Assembly (NCBI GenBank): GCA_963798745.1
Contig: CAWCUF010000002.1
Coordinates: 62,001-126,000 of the forward strand
Origin: Prado023 sp963798745
GTDB lineage: Bacteria > Actinomycetota > Actinomycetes > S36-B12 > CAIYMF01
Direction of reading: 5' to 3'
DNA length: 64,000 nt
Shown here piece after piece: positions 8,652-17,376 of this stretch. Below the pieces are notes generated by a model, which worked only from the letters and a program-made list of their open reading frames with translations, was not told the DNA's origin and ran no database searches. Every line of letters begins with the position of its first letter. Within the stretch, counting starts at the first letter, position 1. A program made the translations under genes and the position numbers.

Positions 8652-9721
8652 GGGCAGTTCACCCACTCGTCCGTGCCGTCGGCGAACTGCTGATGCTTCC
8701 AGATCGGCAGGCGTGCCTTCGCCTCGTCGACCAGCCACGCGCAGGTCTCGAAGGCGGCCCCCCGGTGCGCGGCGCTGACCGCGACCACGAACGCGAGGTC
8801 GCCGATGGCCAGGTCGCCGACCCGGTGCCGGGCGGCGGCTGCGCGGACCCCAGGTCGGGTCCGGGCGATGGCCACGACCTCGGCCAGGACGTGGGCGGCG
8901 TCCGGATGGCCCTCGTAGTGCAGCGCGGTCACCGTGCGGTCCCCGTCGTGATCGCGGACCACGCCGGCGAAGGTGACCACCGCACCGGCCGCGGGGTCGC
9001 CGACCTCGTGCGCGACCTCCGCCTCGGTCAGGGGGGTCGCGCGCACGAGCAGGTCGGGTGCGGTCGTGGCCTGGGCAGCGTCGCCCCCCGCGGCCGGCCG
9101 ACGACGGCGATCAGCGTCGGCATGCCCGCCCCCCTGGGCCATCGCCGCGGCATGGGCCAGCAGGCTCCCCACCGCGGCCAGCCCGTCGCGCACACCCCCG
9201 TTGCTGCCCGGCAGGGCCAGGACGACGGCCCCGCCCAGCACGCCCCCCATCGACCGGGACAGGTCGGCAGCCGGGACCCTGGCCCGAGAGGCGGCCCGGA
9301 TGGCCTCGCCCAGCCCGGGCAGCTCCCGTACACCGAGGCTGGCCAGCGCCTCCGGTGTGACGTCGCGAGGTCCACCCCCGGTGCCGCCAGTGGTCAGCAC
9401 GATGCGCGCCCCGGCGCCGAGGGCGCGGCGGACGGCTTCGGCGATCGCGTCGATCGAATCCGGCACGACCACGACCGGCGCGACGTCGTGGCCCAGTGCT
9501 GCCAGCAGCGTGGCGGCCAGCGGTCCCGAGGTGTCGGGCGCTGTCAACGCGGCGGCGGAGTCCGAGCAGGTGATCACGGCTGCCCGCAGCTGCTCCGCGT
9601 TGGGCCCGGTGGCCGAGGACCGGACATCCGAGTTTCGGGCCCCGGAGGGCTCGAAGGGGACGGGTGCGGGCAGCAGCCCGGCGTTGTCGGTGGCTGGGGT
9701 CCTGGGACTCTCAGGGCTCAT
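8648..9721 (-). CDS. Fusion protein: MoaB/MogA domain plus MoaE (molybdopterin synthase large subunit)
   Basis: Two cofactor enzymes in one 357-residue chain. Residues about 40-200 are a MoaB/MogA adenylyltransferase-type domain (LRAAVITCSDSAA, VLTTGGTGGGPRDVTPEAL, ALPGSNGGVRDGLA) that would adenylylate molybdopterin. After a Gln/Gly/Ala-rich linker, residues about 225-357 form MoaE (GAVVTFAGVVRDHDG, ALHYEGH, HRVGDLAIGDLAFVV, KARLPIWKHQQFADG). The ATG at 9721 overlaps the moaC stop as ATGA. The fused order brings a late enzyme (MogA) and a middle one (MoaE) together. MoaE must still pair with the separate MoaD downstream. Confidence 0.93.
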   Translation of the reverse strand: MSPESPRTPATDNAGLLPAPVPFEPSGARNSDVRSSATGPNAEQLRAAVITCSDSAAALTAPDTSGPLAATLLAALGHDVAPVVVVPDSIDAIAEAVRRALGAGARIVLTTGGTGGGPRDVTPEALASLGVRELPGLGEAIRAASRARVPAADLSRSMGGVLGGAVVLALPGSNGGVRDGLAAVGSLLAHAAAMAQGGGHADADRRRRPAAGGDAAQATTAPDLLVRATPLTEAEVAHEVGDPAAGAVVTFAGVVRDHDGDRTVTALHYEGHPDAAHVLAEVVAIARTRPGVRAAAARHRVGDLAIGDLAFVVAVSAAHRGAAFETCAWLVDEAKARLPIWKHQQFADGTDEWVNCP

Positions 9722-10185
9722 CGGCGCCACGCACCGTTGCGTCCGCCGTCCTTGGCCTGGACCTCCACGTCGCGCAGGGCCGCGTGCGGGTCCAGCGCCT
9801 TGACCATGTCGATGACGGCCAGCCCGGCCACCGCCACGGCGGTCAGGGCCTCCATCTCCACGCCGGTGCGGTCCGCGGTGCGCACCGTGGCGCGGATCTG
9901 GACCTCGTCGGCGTCGTGGGCCACCTCCACCGCCACCTCCACGCCATGCACCGCGATCGGGTGGCACAGCGGGATCAGGTCCGGGGTGCGCCTGGTGGCC
10001 ATGATCCCGGCGATCCGGGCCACCGCCAGCACATCACCCTTGGGCACGTCGCCGGCACGGATCAGCGCCGCGGTCGTGGTGGTGACCCGACCGGTGGCCG
10101 TCGCGGTTCGGGTCGTCACCTCGCGGGCGGAGACGTCGACCATCCGGGCGTGCCCCTGCGCATCGAGGTGGGTCAGGTCAGTCAT
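9718..10185 (-). CDS. moaC: Cyclic pyranopterin monophosphate synthase MoaC
   Basis: Converts 3',8-cyclo-GTP made by MoaA to cyclic pyranopterin monophosphate. The 155-residue protein shows the family landmarks MVDVSAREVTTRTATA, GDVLAVARIAGIMATR, TPDLIPLCHPIAVHGV, GVEMEALTAVAVAGL and a terminal DGGRNGAW. The ATG at 10185 has a GGAAGGG site. It is the first gene of the seven-gene moa-mod operon and is divergent from mobA with only about 35 bp between the starts, too little space for a molybdenum-cofactor riboswitch. Confidence 0.96.
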   Translation of the reverse strand: MTDLTHLDAQGHARMVDVSAREVTTRTATATGRVTTTTAALIRAGDVPKGDVLAVARIAGIMATRRTPDLIPLCHPIAVHGVEVAVEVAHDADEVQIRATVRTADRTGVEMEALTAVAVAGLAVIDMVKALDPHAALRDVEVQAKDGGRNGAWRR

Positions 10186-10220
10186 TCGTGGCCCTTCCGG
10201 TAGACACCTATTGTGCAGGG

Positions 10221-11081
10221 ATGGCGGGCACTGGCGAATCTGGTTGGGCTGTGGGCGCGACCCTGCTCGTCCTGGCCGGGGACGGAAGCAGTCGGCTGGG
10301 CCGGGACAAGGTGACCACCCATGTGGACGGGCATCGGCTGGTCGATCGGCTTTTGGCGCAGGTGCCTGCGCAGGTCCCGGTGGTGCTGGTGGGGTCCTCG
10401 CGCCCGGAGCTTCTCGACCGCGTCGTGCTGACCCAGGAGGACCCCGCCGGCGGCGGGCCGTTGGCCGGGATCGGGGCTGGGCTGGGCGAGGTGAGCGCGC
10501 CGCTGGTAGCGGTCTGCGCGGCCGACATGCCGTTCGGTGTGCCGGTCCTCGCCGGTGCGCTGGCCCGGTTGTCCCGGCTGGTGCCGGGCTCGACCCAGGC
10601 GTGCGCGGGCATCGACGCCGTCGTCCCCGTCGACCCCAGAGGCCGCGCCCAGCCGCTTTGTGCGGCCCACCGGACCGAACTGCTGCGCGAGCGGCTCGCG
10701 TCGCTGGAGCCGCTGACCGGTCGGCCACTGCGCCACGTTCTGCCGCTGCTGCGCGTGATGGAATGGCCGGTGCCGGCGCAGGCGGTGGCCGATGTGGACA
10801 CCGCCGAGGACTTGCAGGCCGCCCGTACCCGGGCCGCAGAGGAAGGAACAGTCATGCAGGAATGGGTCGACGCCGTCAGCGCCGAGTTGGGGCTGGACGT
10901 CGTCTGCGACATCGATGTGATCCTGGACCTGGCCCGCGACGCGGCGCACAACGTGGATCGACCGGCCGCACCGATCACCACCTACCTGCTCGGGGCGGCC
11001 GTGGCTGGTGGCGCCGATCCGGCGCAGGCTGCGGACCTGGTCAGCCGCTTGGCCCTGCACTGGGCCGAGCGCACCCAGTGA
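10221..11081 (+). CDS. MobA-like molybdopterin nucleotidyltransferase fused to a DUF6457 domain
   Basis: The N-terminal about 190 residues are a MobA/CTP-transferase fold: LLVLAGDGSSRLGRDK in the nucleotide-binding loop, DPAGGGPLAGIGAGL, and VAVCAADMPF with the metal-binding Asp. This domain would attach GMP or CMP to molybdopterin. The last about 75 residues, beginning MQEWVDAVSAELGL, form the helical DUF6457 domain with AAHNVDRPAAPITTYLLGAA, a partner domain of unknown role. ATG 10221 is chosen because a TATTGT hexamer lies exactly 6 nt upstream (leaderless); GTG 10188 would extend it 11 codons. It is followed by moeA in the same direction. Confidence 0.85.
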   Translation: MAGTGESGWAVGATLLVLAGDGSSRLGRDKVTTHVDGHRLVDRLLAQVPAQVPVVLVGSSRPELLDRVVLTQEDPAGGGPLAGIGAGLGEVSAPLVAVCAADMPFGVPVLAGALARLSRLVPGSTQACAGIDAVVPVDPRGRAQPLCAAHRTELLRERLASLEPLTGRPLRHVLPLLRVMEWPVPAQAVADVDTAEDLQAARTRAAEEGTVMQEWVDAVSAELGLDVVCDIDVILDLARDAAHNVDRPAAPITTYLLGAAVAGGADPAQAADLVSRLALHWAERTQ

Positions 11082-11121
11082 GCGGGGCGCTCGAGTCGCG
11101 GCCGTCGCCCGGGCGTGCCCG

Positions 11122-12306
11122 ATGACCCGGTACGAGCCGCGCTGGGACCCCGCGCGCGCCGCGCTGGCCGAGATGGTCGAACCGCTGCCGGCCGTCCGCC
11201 GGGACCTGGCCGAGTGCGACGGGCTCGTACTGGCCCACGACCTGGTCGCTCGCACCGCGCTGCCCTCGTTCGACACCTCCGCGATGGACGGGTGGGCGGT
11301 GCGCGGGCCGGGGCCCTGGACCGTCGTCGGGGCGTCGCTGGCCGGGCGTCCGGTCGAGGACCCGCTGGTCGACGGGCAGGCGGTGGTGATCGCGACCGGT
11401 GGGGTGGTGCCGGCCACGGCCCAGGCCGTGATCCGCAGCGAGGACGGGACTGTCAGCCGGGTCGGCGGCTCCGAAGTCGTGGGCGCACCCCAGCCCGCCG
11501 GGCCCACGCACGTCCGACCCTCGGGGGAGGAGTGCGCGCCCGGCGAGATCCTGGCCACTGCGGGCACCCTGCTCAACCCGGCCCTGCTCGGGTTGGCGGC
11601 CGCCTGCGGCCACGACACCTTGGCCGTGATCCCCAGGCCCCGGGCGGCCCTCGTGCTGTTCGGCGACGAGCTGGCCACCGAGGGGGTGCCCGCACCGGGG
11701 ATGGTGCGCGACTCGCTCGGTCCGCAGGTGCCCGCCTGGTTGGCGCGGATGGGCGCGGACGTGGTGGCCGTCGAGCGCTGCGCGGACACGCTGGCGGCGC
11801 ACGTGGAGGCGATCGGTCGGGCCGCGAGCGATGCCGACCTGATCCTGACCACGGGCGGGACCGCAGCCGGGCCGGTGGACCACCTGCACGCGGCAGTCGC
11901 CGCCAACGACGGCGCTGTGCTGGTGGACAGTGTCGCGGTCCGCCCGGGCCATCCGATGCTCGCCGGAACCGTCGGGCCGGACTCGACCTGGTTGGTCGGG
12001 TTGCCCGGCAATCCGCAGAGCGCGATCGTCACGCTGGTCAGCCTGGCGGCCCCGATCGTCGCTGGCCTGGCGGGTCGCCCGGTGCTGCCCGACCTGGTCG
12101 AGGTCCCCAGCGCGCAGGACCTCGGCGCGCCGGCCCACGAGGACCGGCTGGTGCTCGGCACGCTCGTCGCGGGAACCTTCCATCCCGGCTCGCACCTGGG
12201 TTCCGGGATGTTGCGCGGGCTGGCCGGCGCCACCGGCTTCGGCGTGCTGCCCCCCGGGGGCGTCGCCGCGGGGGAACCAGTCCGGTGGCTGCCGCTACCC
12301 GCCTGA
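11122..12306 (+). CDS. moeA: Molybdopterin molybdenumtransferase MoeA
   Basis: Inserts molybdate into adenylylated molybdopterin. The 394-residue protein has the MoeA order: LPSFDTSAMDGWAVRG near residue 60, VIATGGVVPATAQAVI, VRPSGEEC, the MPT-binding domain DLILTTGGTAAGPVDHL, VRPGHPMLAGT and LVGLPGNPQSAIVTL. A C-terminal beta domain with LGSGMLRGLAGATGFGVLPP completes it. It starts 40 nt after mobA in the same direction. Together with the divergent operon this gives every step from GTP and molybdate to active cofactor, yet no intact molybdoenzyme lies in the window. Confidence 0.94.
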   Translation: MTRYEPRWDPARAALAEMVEPLPAVRRDLAECDGLVLAHDLVARTALPSFDTSAMDGWAVRGPGPWTVVGASLAGRPVEDPLVDGQAVVIATGGVVPATAQAVIRSEDGTVSRVGGSEVVGAPQPAGPTHVRPSGEECAPGEILATAGTLLNPALLGLAAACGHDTLAVIPRPRAALVLFGDELATEGVPAPGMVRDSLGPQVPAWLARMGADVVAVERCADTLAAHVEAIGRAASDADLILTTGGTAAGPVDHLHAAVAANDGAVLVDSVAVRPGHPMLAGTVGPDSTWLVGLPGNPQSAIVTLVSLAAPIVAGLAGRPVLPDLVEVPSAQDLGAPAHEDRLVLGTLVAGTFHPGSHLGSGMLRGLAGATGFGVLPPGGVAAGEPVRWLPLPA

Positions 12307-12308
12307 CG

Positions 12309-12327
12309 CCGCCTGCGCGGCAGGTGG
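12309..12327 (+). terminator. GC-rich hairpin after moeA
   Basis: CCGCCTGC and GCAGGTGG face each other around a 3-nt GCG loop, giving an 8-bp stem with one G-T pair. It lies directly after the moeA stop, between convergent moeA and the narK remnant. There is no T-tract, which is common for actinobacterial terminators. A bidirectional role is possible. Confidence 0.35.
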
Positions 12328-12340
12328 GTAGCAGTGGGCA

Positions 12341-12910
12341 TCAGCTGGGCGTCTCGGCGCCCGGCCTGGCGTAGTAGAACCAGCACAGCACCGCACCGAT
12401 CAGGCTCACGACCACGCCCAGCCAGTACAGCGCCACGGTGTAACCGGTGGCGAACATAAGGCCGAACACGAACGGGCCGAACGCGGCGATCGCTGCGGTC
12501 CAGCCGATCACGCCGCCGGCCTGCCGGGGCTCGAAGATGATCGGCATCTGCTTGAACGTGGAGGCGTTGCCGACCCCGGCGAAGAAGAAGATGGCCAGCA
12601 TCCCCCAGAAGAACGCCGGGAAGTCGTCAGCCGAGGTGGGCGAGAGCTGGAAGGAGGTGAACGCCGCCCCACCGGCCACGCCGAGCACCGCGACGAGAGT
12701 CACCCGGCCACCGCCGACCCGGTCGGCGATCGGCCCGGCCAGGACGCGGGCCGCCGAGCCGACCAGTCCGCCCCAGAAGGCGTACTGGGCCGGGGAGATG
12801 CCCGCCTCGCCGAACACGTCAGCGCCGTAGAACTACTGCTTGATCAGCAAGCCGAACGAGGCGGCCGGGCCGGAGAACGTGCCGAACGTGATGATGTGGA
12901 GCAGCGGCCG
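12341..12910 (-). pseudogene. narK: Nitrate/nitrite MFS transporter NarK, C-terminal remnant
   Basis: Only the last about 190 residues of a NarK-type nitrate/nitrite transporter survive. The reading LLHIITFGTFSG, ASFGLLIKQ, a TAG codon at 12833-12835, then FYGADVFGEAGISP, GPIADRVGGGRVTLVAVLG and GNASTFKQMPIIFEPRQAGG is recognisable NarK sequence. The last of these is the nitrate-signature region. The N-terminal half is missing: at about 12905 the homology stops and a narI fragment begins on the opposite strand. The truncation plus the in-frame amber codon make this a pseudogene. An internal GTG at 12817 could still start a 158-residue membrane fragment, but it would not be a transporter. Confidence 0.85.
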
Positions 12911-13375
12911 GCGGCCTGGGCATGTTCGCGGGGGCGGTCACGCTGATCGGCATCGTGCTGCTGGTCGACCGGCGCCGCGCAGTCGCGCCGGTGTTCGCGG
13001 CGACCACCAACAACGACAAGACGATGTGCGTCTTCCTGGTCGCCGCGATCAGTCTCGGTGTGCTCACCACCCTGGTCGGTGCGGGCGTGCTGGGCGAGGG
13101 GCACAGCTACCGCGAGGATGTCTCGGTATGGGTTCCGCTCGATCCTGATGCTCCAACCCCAGGGCGAGCTGATGGCCGATGTGCCGCTGTCGTTCCGGGT
13201 GCACGCCGTGGCCGGGATGCTGGTGTTCATGGTCTGGCCCTTCACCCGGCTGGCGCACGCCTTCTCCGCACCGCTGGGCTACCTGTTCCGGCCGTATGTG
13301 GTCTACCGGGACCGGGGTCCGCACGACCCGGGTTCACGCCCGACCAAGCGCGGCTGGGAGAAGATGGGCTCGTAG
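12904..13375 (+). pseudogene. narI: Respiratory nitrate reductase gamma subunit NarI, frameshifted C-terminal remnant
   Basis: The remnant encodes the C-terminal two thirds of the cytochrome b subunit. GLGMFAGAVTLIGIVLLVDR and GEGHSYREDVSVW come in the first frame, then after a one-base shift FRSILMLQPQGELMADVPLS, HAVAGMLVFMVWPFTRLAHA and FSAPLGYLFRPYVVYRDR. The heme-ligand histidine of the last helices (RVHAVAG) and the WPFTRLVHA-type motif are recognisable. The shift is explained by one extra G in the GGG at 13130-13132. The N-terminal helix is replaced by the inverted narK fragment, so even without the shift the gene is truncated. Confidence 0.88.
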
Positions 13376-13407
13376 TCACCCACCCGCATCACTGAAGGGA
13401 CATCGGC

Positions 13408-13779
13408 ATGGGCAGTGAACCCATCGTTGCGCAGGACGGCACCACGGGCGCGAATGCGATGACGCATGTTGCTGACCTCGCGGCGCTGATCGAGGTCGCC
13501 CCAGACTCCACGGTGTCGCGCACCGTGCTCAAGGCGCAGGGAGTGCGCGTGGTCCTGTTCAGCTTCGACGCCGGGCAGGAGCTCACCGAGCACACCGCAG
13601 CGGTGCCGGTCCTCGTGCAGGTGCTCGACGGACGCCTGCGCGTGGGAGTGGCTGGGCGCTACGAGGAGTTGGAGCCCGGCGGCGTGGTGCACATCAGCGC
13701 TCGCGCCCCTCACGAGATCCTGGCGCGCACCCCCGCCCGGATGTCCCTGACGATGCTCGACCCCCGAGTCACCGGCTGA
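13408..13779 (+). CDS. Small cupin-domain protein
   Basis: A 123-residue single-domain cupin. FSFDAGQELTEHTAAVPVLV carries the first cupin motif with the E/H metal ligands, and LEPGGVVHISARAPHEILAR the second with a further His. The substrate is unknown; such proteins often bind a metal and act in detoxification or sensing. The ATG at 13408 has a GAAGGGA site. It follows the narI remnant by 32 nt in the same direction and may once have been part of the nitrate operon. It looks intact. Confidence 0.8.
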   Translation: MGSEPIVAQDGTTGANAMTHVADLAALIEVAPDSTVSRTVLKAQGVRVVLFSFDAGQELTEHTAAVPVLVQVLDGRLRVGVAGRYEELEPGGVVHISARAPHEILARTPARMSLTMLDPRVTG

Positions 13780-13821
13780 CCGTCCGACGGTCCGGCCGCG
13801 GCTGGGTGGCAGGATCGGGGG

Positions 13822-14775
13822 GTGCTTCGTTATGCGGTCGTGGGGGCTGGGGCGGTGGGCGGGTTCTATGGGATTCGGCTGGCGCACGCCGGCGCGGACG
13901 TGGCGTTCCTGGTCCGGCACGGGGCTGCCGAGGTCCGCGCGCATGGCCTGGACCTGACCTCCCCGGACGGGGACCTGCACCTGGCTGAGGTGGCTGTCGC
14001 GGCGGACTGGTCGGCACTGCGCGAGTGCGACGTGCTGCTCGTGGCGGTCAAGGCGACCGCGAACGACGACGTGCTGGGCCACCTGCGCGCGCACGCCGAC
14101 CGGCTGCTGGCCCAGGGTGCCGGCATCCTGTTGATCCAGAACGGGATCGGCGCCGAGCCGGCCTTCGCAGCGGCCGCCCCCGGGCGCCAGGTGCTCGCCG
14201 GGCTGGCGTTCCTGTGCGCCCAGCGCATCGGGCCACATTCGGTGGCGCATCTGGACTTCGGCGCGCTGACGCTGGCCGCGCATGCACCTGACGAGTCCGC
14301 TGCTGGGGTCACGCCCCTGATGCAGGCGGTCGCCGCGGACCTGACCGCGGCCCACACCCCGGTGCTCCTCGACGACGACCTGATCCGCGCGCGCTGGCGC
14401 AAGCTCATGTGGAACATCGCGTTCAACCCGTTGTCGGTGATCCTCCAGGCGACCACCGACGAGCTCATGGCCGACCCGGACACGGTGGCGCTGGTCCGCA
14501 TGCTCATGACGGAGGTCGCGACCGCCGGCGCGGCCGAGGGGCGGACCCTGCCCGACGGCCTCGTCGACGAGCTGCTGGCCGCCACCGCGCGGATGGCGCC
14601 CTATGCCACCTCGATGAAGGTCGACGCGGACGCCGGGCGCCCGCTCGAGGTCGAGGCGATGCTCGCCGAGCCCTTGCGGCGGGCCGCCCGACGCGGCATC
14701 GCAATGCCGGGCGTGGAGGTGCTCCACCGCCAGCTGGCGTTCCTCGACGCACGGATCCGAGCCGGAGCGTCGTGA
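13822..14775 (+). CDS. 2-dehydropantoate 2-reductase (ketopantoate reductase family)
   Basis: NADPH-dependent reduction of ketopantoate to pantoate in coenzyme A synthesis, or a paralogue acting on another 2-oxo acid. The 317-residue protein starts with the Rossmann motif AVVGAGAVGGFYGIRLAHAG. It contains LLVAVKA, ILLIQNGIGAE, the catalytic-Lys region RWRKLMWNIAFNPLSV, and the C-terminal SMKVDADAGRPLEVEAM. The GTG start lies 6 nt after a CAGGAT hexamer (leaderless). The stop overlaps the next gene's GTG (GTGA). The PanE/ApbA family has many paralogues, so the physiological substrate is uncertain. Confidence 0.87.
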   Translation: MLRYAVVGAGAVGGFYGIRLAHAGADVAFLVRHGAAEVRAHGLDLTSPDGDLHLAEVAVAADWSALRECDVLLVAVKATANDDVLGHLRAHADRLLAQGAGILLIQNGIGAEPAFAAAAPGRQVLAGLAFLCAQRIGPHSVAHLDFGALTLAAHAPDESAAGVTPLMQAVAADLTAAHTPVLLDDDLIRARWRKLMWNIAFNPLSVILQATTDELMADPDTVALVRMLMTEVATAGAAEGRTLPDGLVDELLAATARMAPYATSMKVDADAGRPLEVEAMLAEPLRRAARRGIAMPGVEVLHRQLAFLDARIRAGAS

Positions 14776-15470
14776 CGATCCGGCTGGTCGCGATCGACGT
14801 CGACGGCACCCTGCTCACCAGCGACCACCGGATCACCGAGGTGACTGCGGTGGCGGTCGACCGGGCGCGCCGGGTCGGAATCGAGGTGGGGCTGGCGACC
14901 GGCCGGCCGCCCCGGGCGCTGAATCCGGTGGCCGACCGGCTCGGGCTGTGTGACGGGTCGGCCCTCCAGGCCTCCCAGGGCGCGCTGACCGCTACGACGG
15001 CACCGGCACTCTGCGGATCCTCGACCAGGAGCCGATGCCCCTGGACCTCGCCCAGCAGGCCCTTGCAGAGGCCCGGGTCCCGGGTTTGAGCATCAACTCG
15101 TGCACGGGTGATCGCTGGCTGGTCGAGGAGGTCGATGACCCAGGTGGTCCCGACGTGGCAGGGACGATCGAGGTCCCGCCCGGCCTGGCCGCCCTTGCTT
15201 CTACGCCCGCCCACCTGGAGATGACGCGGGTCGACGTGGACAAGGCCCGCTCGCTGGGCCGGCTCGCGGACTCGCTGGGGGTCGCCGCCGCCGCAGTGGC
15301 CGCGATCGGTGACGGACGCAACGACCTCGGCATGCTGGGTTCGCCGGGTTGGCGATCGCCCCCACCAACGCGCACCCCGACGTCGTGACGCCGTGGACGT
15401 GGTCGTGGCCGGCAACGACCATGACGGGGCGGCTGACGCGCTGAACCTGCTGCTGGTGAGCGTCCGGTAG
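14772..15470 (+). pseudogene. HAD-family (Cof-type) sugar phosphatase, three frameshifts
   Basis: The start reads VTIRLVAIDVDGTLLTSDHR, HAD motif I with both aspartates. It continues GIEVGLATGRPPRALNPVAD in the first frame. After about 14985 the sequence RYDGTGTLRILDQEPM and GLSINSCTGDRW lies in the next frame. After about 15345, FAGLAIAPTNAHPDV, and after about 15390, DAVDVVVAGNDHDGAA are each one base away. Motif IV, AIGDGRNDLGML, is present. All three lesions are single-base changes in C or G runs. The repaired product is about 233 residues, shorter than the usual 260-280, so a deletion in the cap domain is also likely. It is coupled to panE by GTGA. Confidence 0.8.
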
Positions 15471-15594
15471 CCCAGGTCTTCGCGCCGAGTGCCCGATCGC
15501 CCATCCCATCCCGCGCGCCTGCCGGCCCCTGGGGACCCCAGTAGCCATGATTCGCTCGTGTGCACGCGCGCACGCACGAGCAGCAGGAGGACCC

Positions 15595-16611
15595 ATGGCG
15601 CAGGTGGTCGGCGCGGACATCGAGCGGATGCAGTCGGCTCTCTACATCGAGGGCACGCCGATGCGGTCGTCGGCGTCGTCGCGCTTCTGGGTGCTGCTCG
15701 TCCTGGCTGCGATCATCGCCACATCGGGCGTGGTCGCTGACTCCACGGCGACCGTGATCGGCGCCATGATCGTCGCGCCGCTGATGACCCCCATCCTGGG
15801 CACGGCGCTGGCGGTTGTGCTCGCGGATCGGGTGCACCTGGTGCGCAGCATCGCCCTGGTGGTTCTGGGAGCCCTGGCCGTGATCGCCATCGCGTACCTG
15901 ATCGGCCTCCTGGCCCACCCGCTGGACGCCTACCAGAGCAACAGCCAGGTCGCGGCTCGGATCAGCCCACGCCTCATCGACCTGATGGCGGCGTTGGCCA
16001 CGGGAACGGTGGGGGCATTTGCGCTGGTGCGCTCCGACATCTCCGACGCCCTGCCCGGTGTCGCGATCGCGATCTCCCTGGTGCCGCCGTTGGCCGTGGT
16101 CGGCCTGCTGCTGGAGGTGAACCGGTTCGAGGACGCAGGTGGGGCGCTGTTGCTGTTCCTCACCAACTTCGCCGCGATCGTGGCGACGGGAACCGCAGTG
16201 CTGCTGTTGTTCCGGATCCGGGACATAGCCCAGTCGGCGGGCATCCCGGTGGCTGACCTGACGGGTCGCACGCTTGCCATCGTGACCGGCGGTGTCCTGC
16301 TGGTGTCGGTGCCGCTGGCTGCCGGCACCCTCTCGGTCGCGCGCGACCGGCAACTGGTCGCCACGGCGAAGCCCATTGCGGCGAGCTGGGCGCAGGCGCA
16401 GGACTGGGCCATCACGACAGTGGAAGCGTCCGGCGGCCAGGTGGTCGTGACCGCACTGGGTCCGCCGCCGGGGGCCGACCCGGAGGACCTGCGGGCCGAG
16501 TTGGACAAGGCAGGGCTGAGCTCAGCCGACCTGCAGATCCGGTTGATCGTCGGCGGCGTGCGCAACTGCGTGGCACGCGAGGCGGTGTGCACCTACCCCG
16601 TCGTGCAGTGA
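15595..16611 (+). CDS. DUF389 family membrane protein
   Basis: The 338-residue integral membrane protein has at least five or six helices between residues 25 and 260. It carries the DUF389 hallmark SGVVADSTATVIGAMIVAPL and MTPILGTALAVVLAD near the N-terminus, and DALPGVAIAISLVPPLAVVG in the middle. The C-terminal about 90 residues are soluble (QVVVTALGPPPGADPEDLRA). The biochemical role of DUF389 is unknown. The ATG at 15595 is chosen for its AGGAGG site 6 nt upstream; an ATG at 15547 has none. Confidence 0.88.
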   Translation: MAQVVGADIERMQSALYIEGTPMRSSASSRFWVLLVLAAIIATSGVVADSTATVIGAMIVAPLMTPILGTALAVVLADRVHLVRSIALVVLGALAVIAIAYLIGLLAHPLDAYQSNSQVAARISPRLIDLMAALATGTVGAFALVRSDISDALPGVAIAISLVPPLAVVGLLLEVNRFEDAGGALLLFLTNFAAIVATGTAVLLLFRIRDIAQSAGIPVADLTGRTLAIVTGGVLLVSVPLAAGTLSVARDRQLVATAKPIAASWAQAQDWAITTVEASGGQVVVTALGPPPGADPEDLRAELDKAGLSSADLQIRLIVGGVRNCVAREAVCTYPVVQ

Positions 16612-16725
16612 CGTGCCGCCTTCCCGGATGCCGAGCACCTGAGCCCCTCGCCACAGCGCTGACCAATGTGAGCGTCCCGTTGGGGAGTGGGCCGACGGGA
16701 GGAGGCCCTGCTTGCGGGCGAGGAA

Positions 16726-17376
16726 TCAATGGCCCTGTACCGGATGCTTCGGCCATGGCGGGCTGCCGACCGGGACGTGCGAGCGCGCCTGGTCCTGGCT
16801 GCTCAGGGGCAGGCCCTTGGGGACGCCCATCAGGTGGGTGATGACTCCGGACAGGTGGGCGCGCAGCAGCCACATGAGCAGATCGGACTTCCAGAGCCGG
16901 CGGGCCAGCCACCGCGGCATAGCGTCGTGGTTGTGCTGCGGGCCTGGGGAGTTCGAGGAGAGCAGGACCAGTCCGACCTTGTCGGGGTGGCGGATCGCTA
17001 GTTGTAGCGCGGAGGTGACGCCGGCGAATCCGGCGAGGACCACCGCGCGGTCGATGTCCAGGGCATCGAGCAATGCGGCATGTGCGTCAGCCTGGCCGGC
17101 GACGGTGGCTCCAGGCGGCATCGGGGTACACAGGTAGCCGAACCGGGAGGGTGCGATCAGCCGGCGCGCGTCCAGGTCCGCGGGGGCGGCCAGGCGCAGG
17201 GCGGTGTCGTGGCCACCGAAGATCCCGTGGAAGAGCAGGATCGGGGATCCCGAGCCTTGGTCGAGGTAGCAGATCCGCCCGTTTTGGGTCGTGACGGTCT
17301 CGGTCGGTAGGGCGGCCAGCCGGGCCCGCGCGGCTCGCATCGCCGCGGGGTAGTGCAGCGGGTTGGTGGGGGTCAT
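16726..17376 (-). pseudogene. Alpha/beta hydrolase, truncated and lacking the nucleophile serine
   Basis: The reading PILLFHGIFGGHDTALRLAA (oxyanion-hole HG) and RLIAPSRFGYL, then VLAGFAGVTSALQLAIRHPD, is an alpha/beta hydrolase of the epoxide-hydrolase-like group. At the nucleophile elbow, where relatives have G-x-S-A-G, the sequence is GFAG, as if the Ser codon were deleted. The protein ends at 216 residues, before the Asp/His of the triad, in a non-homologous tail after MGVPKGLPLSSQDQAR. Both features argue that it is inactive. The ATG at 17376 has an AGGAG site and overlaps the upstream stop as ATGA, so it is coupled to the E2-like remnant. Confidence 0.7.

Noticed and set aside
10186..10220. 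Molybdenum-cofactor riboswitch between moaC and mobA
   Set aside because: Only 35 bp separate the two starts, too short for the roughly 100-nt element.
12817..12817. Functional short NarK from internal GTG
   Set aside because: It would lack more than half of the helices, and the conserved sequence continues upstream of the TAG, showing it is a truncated gene.
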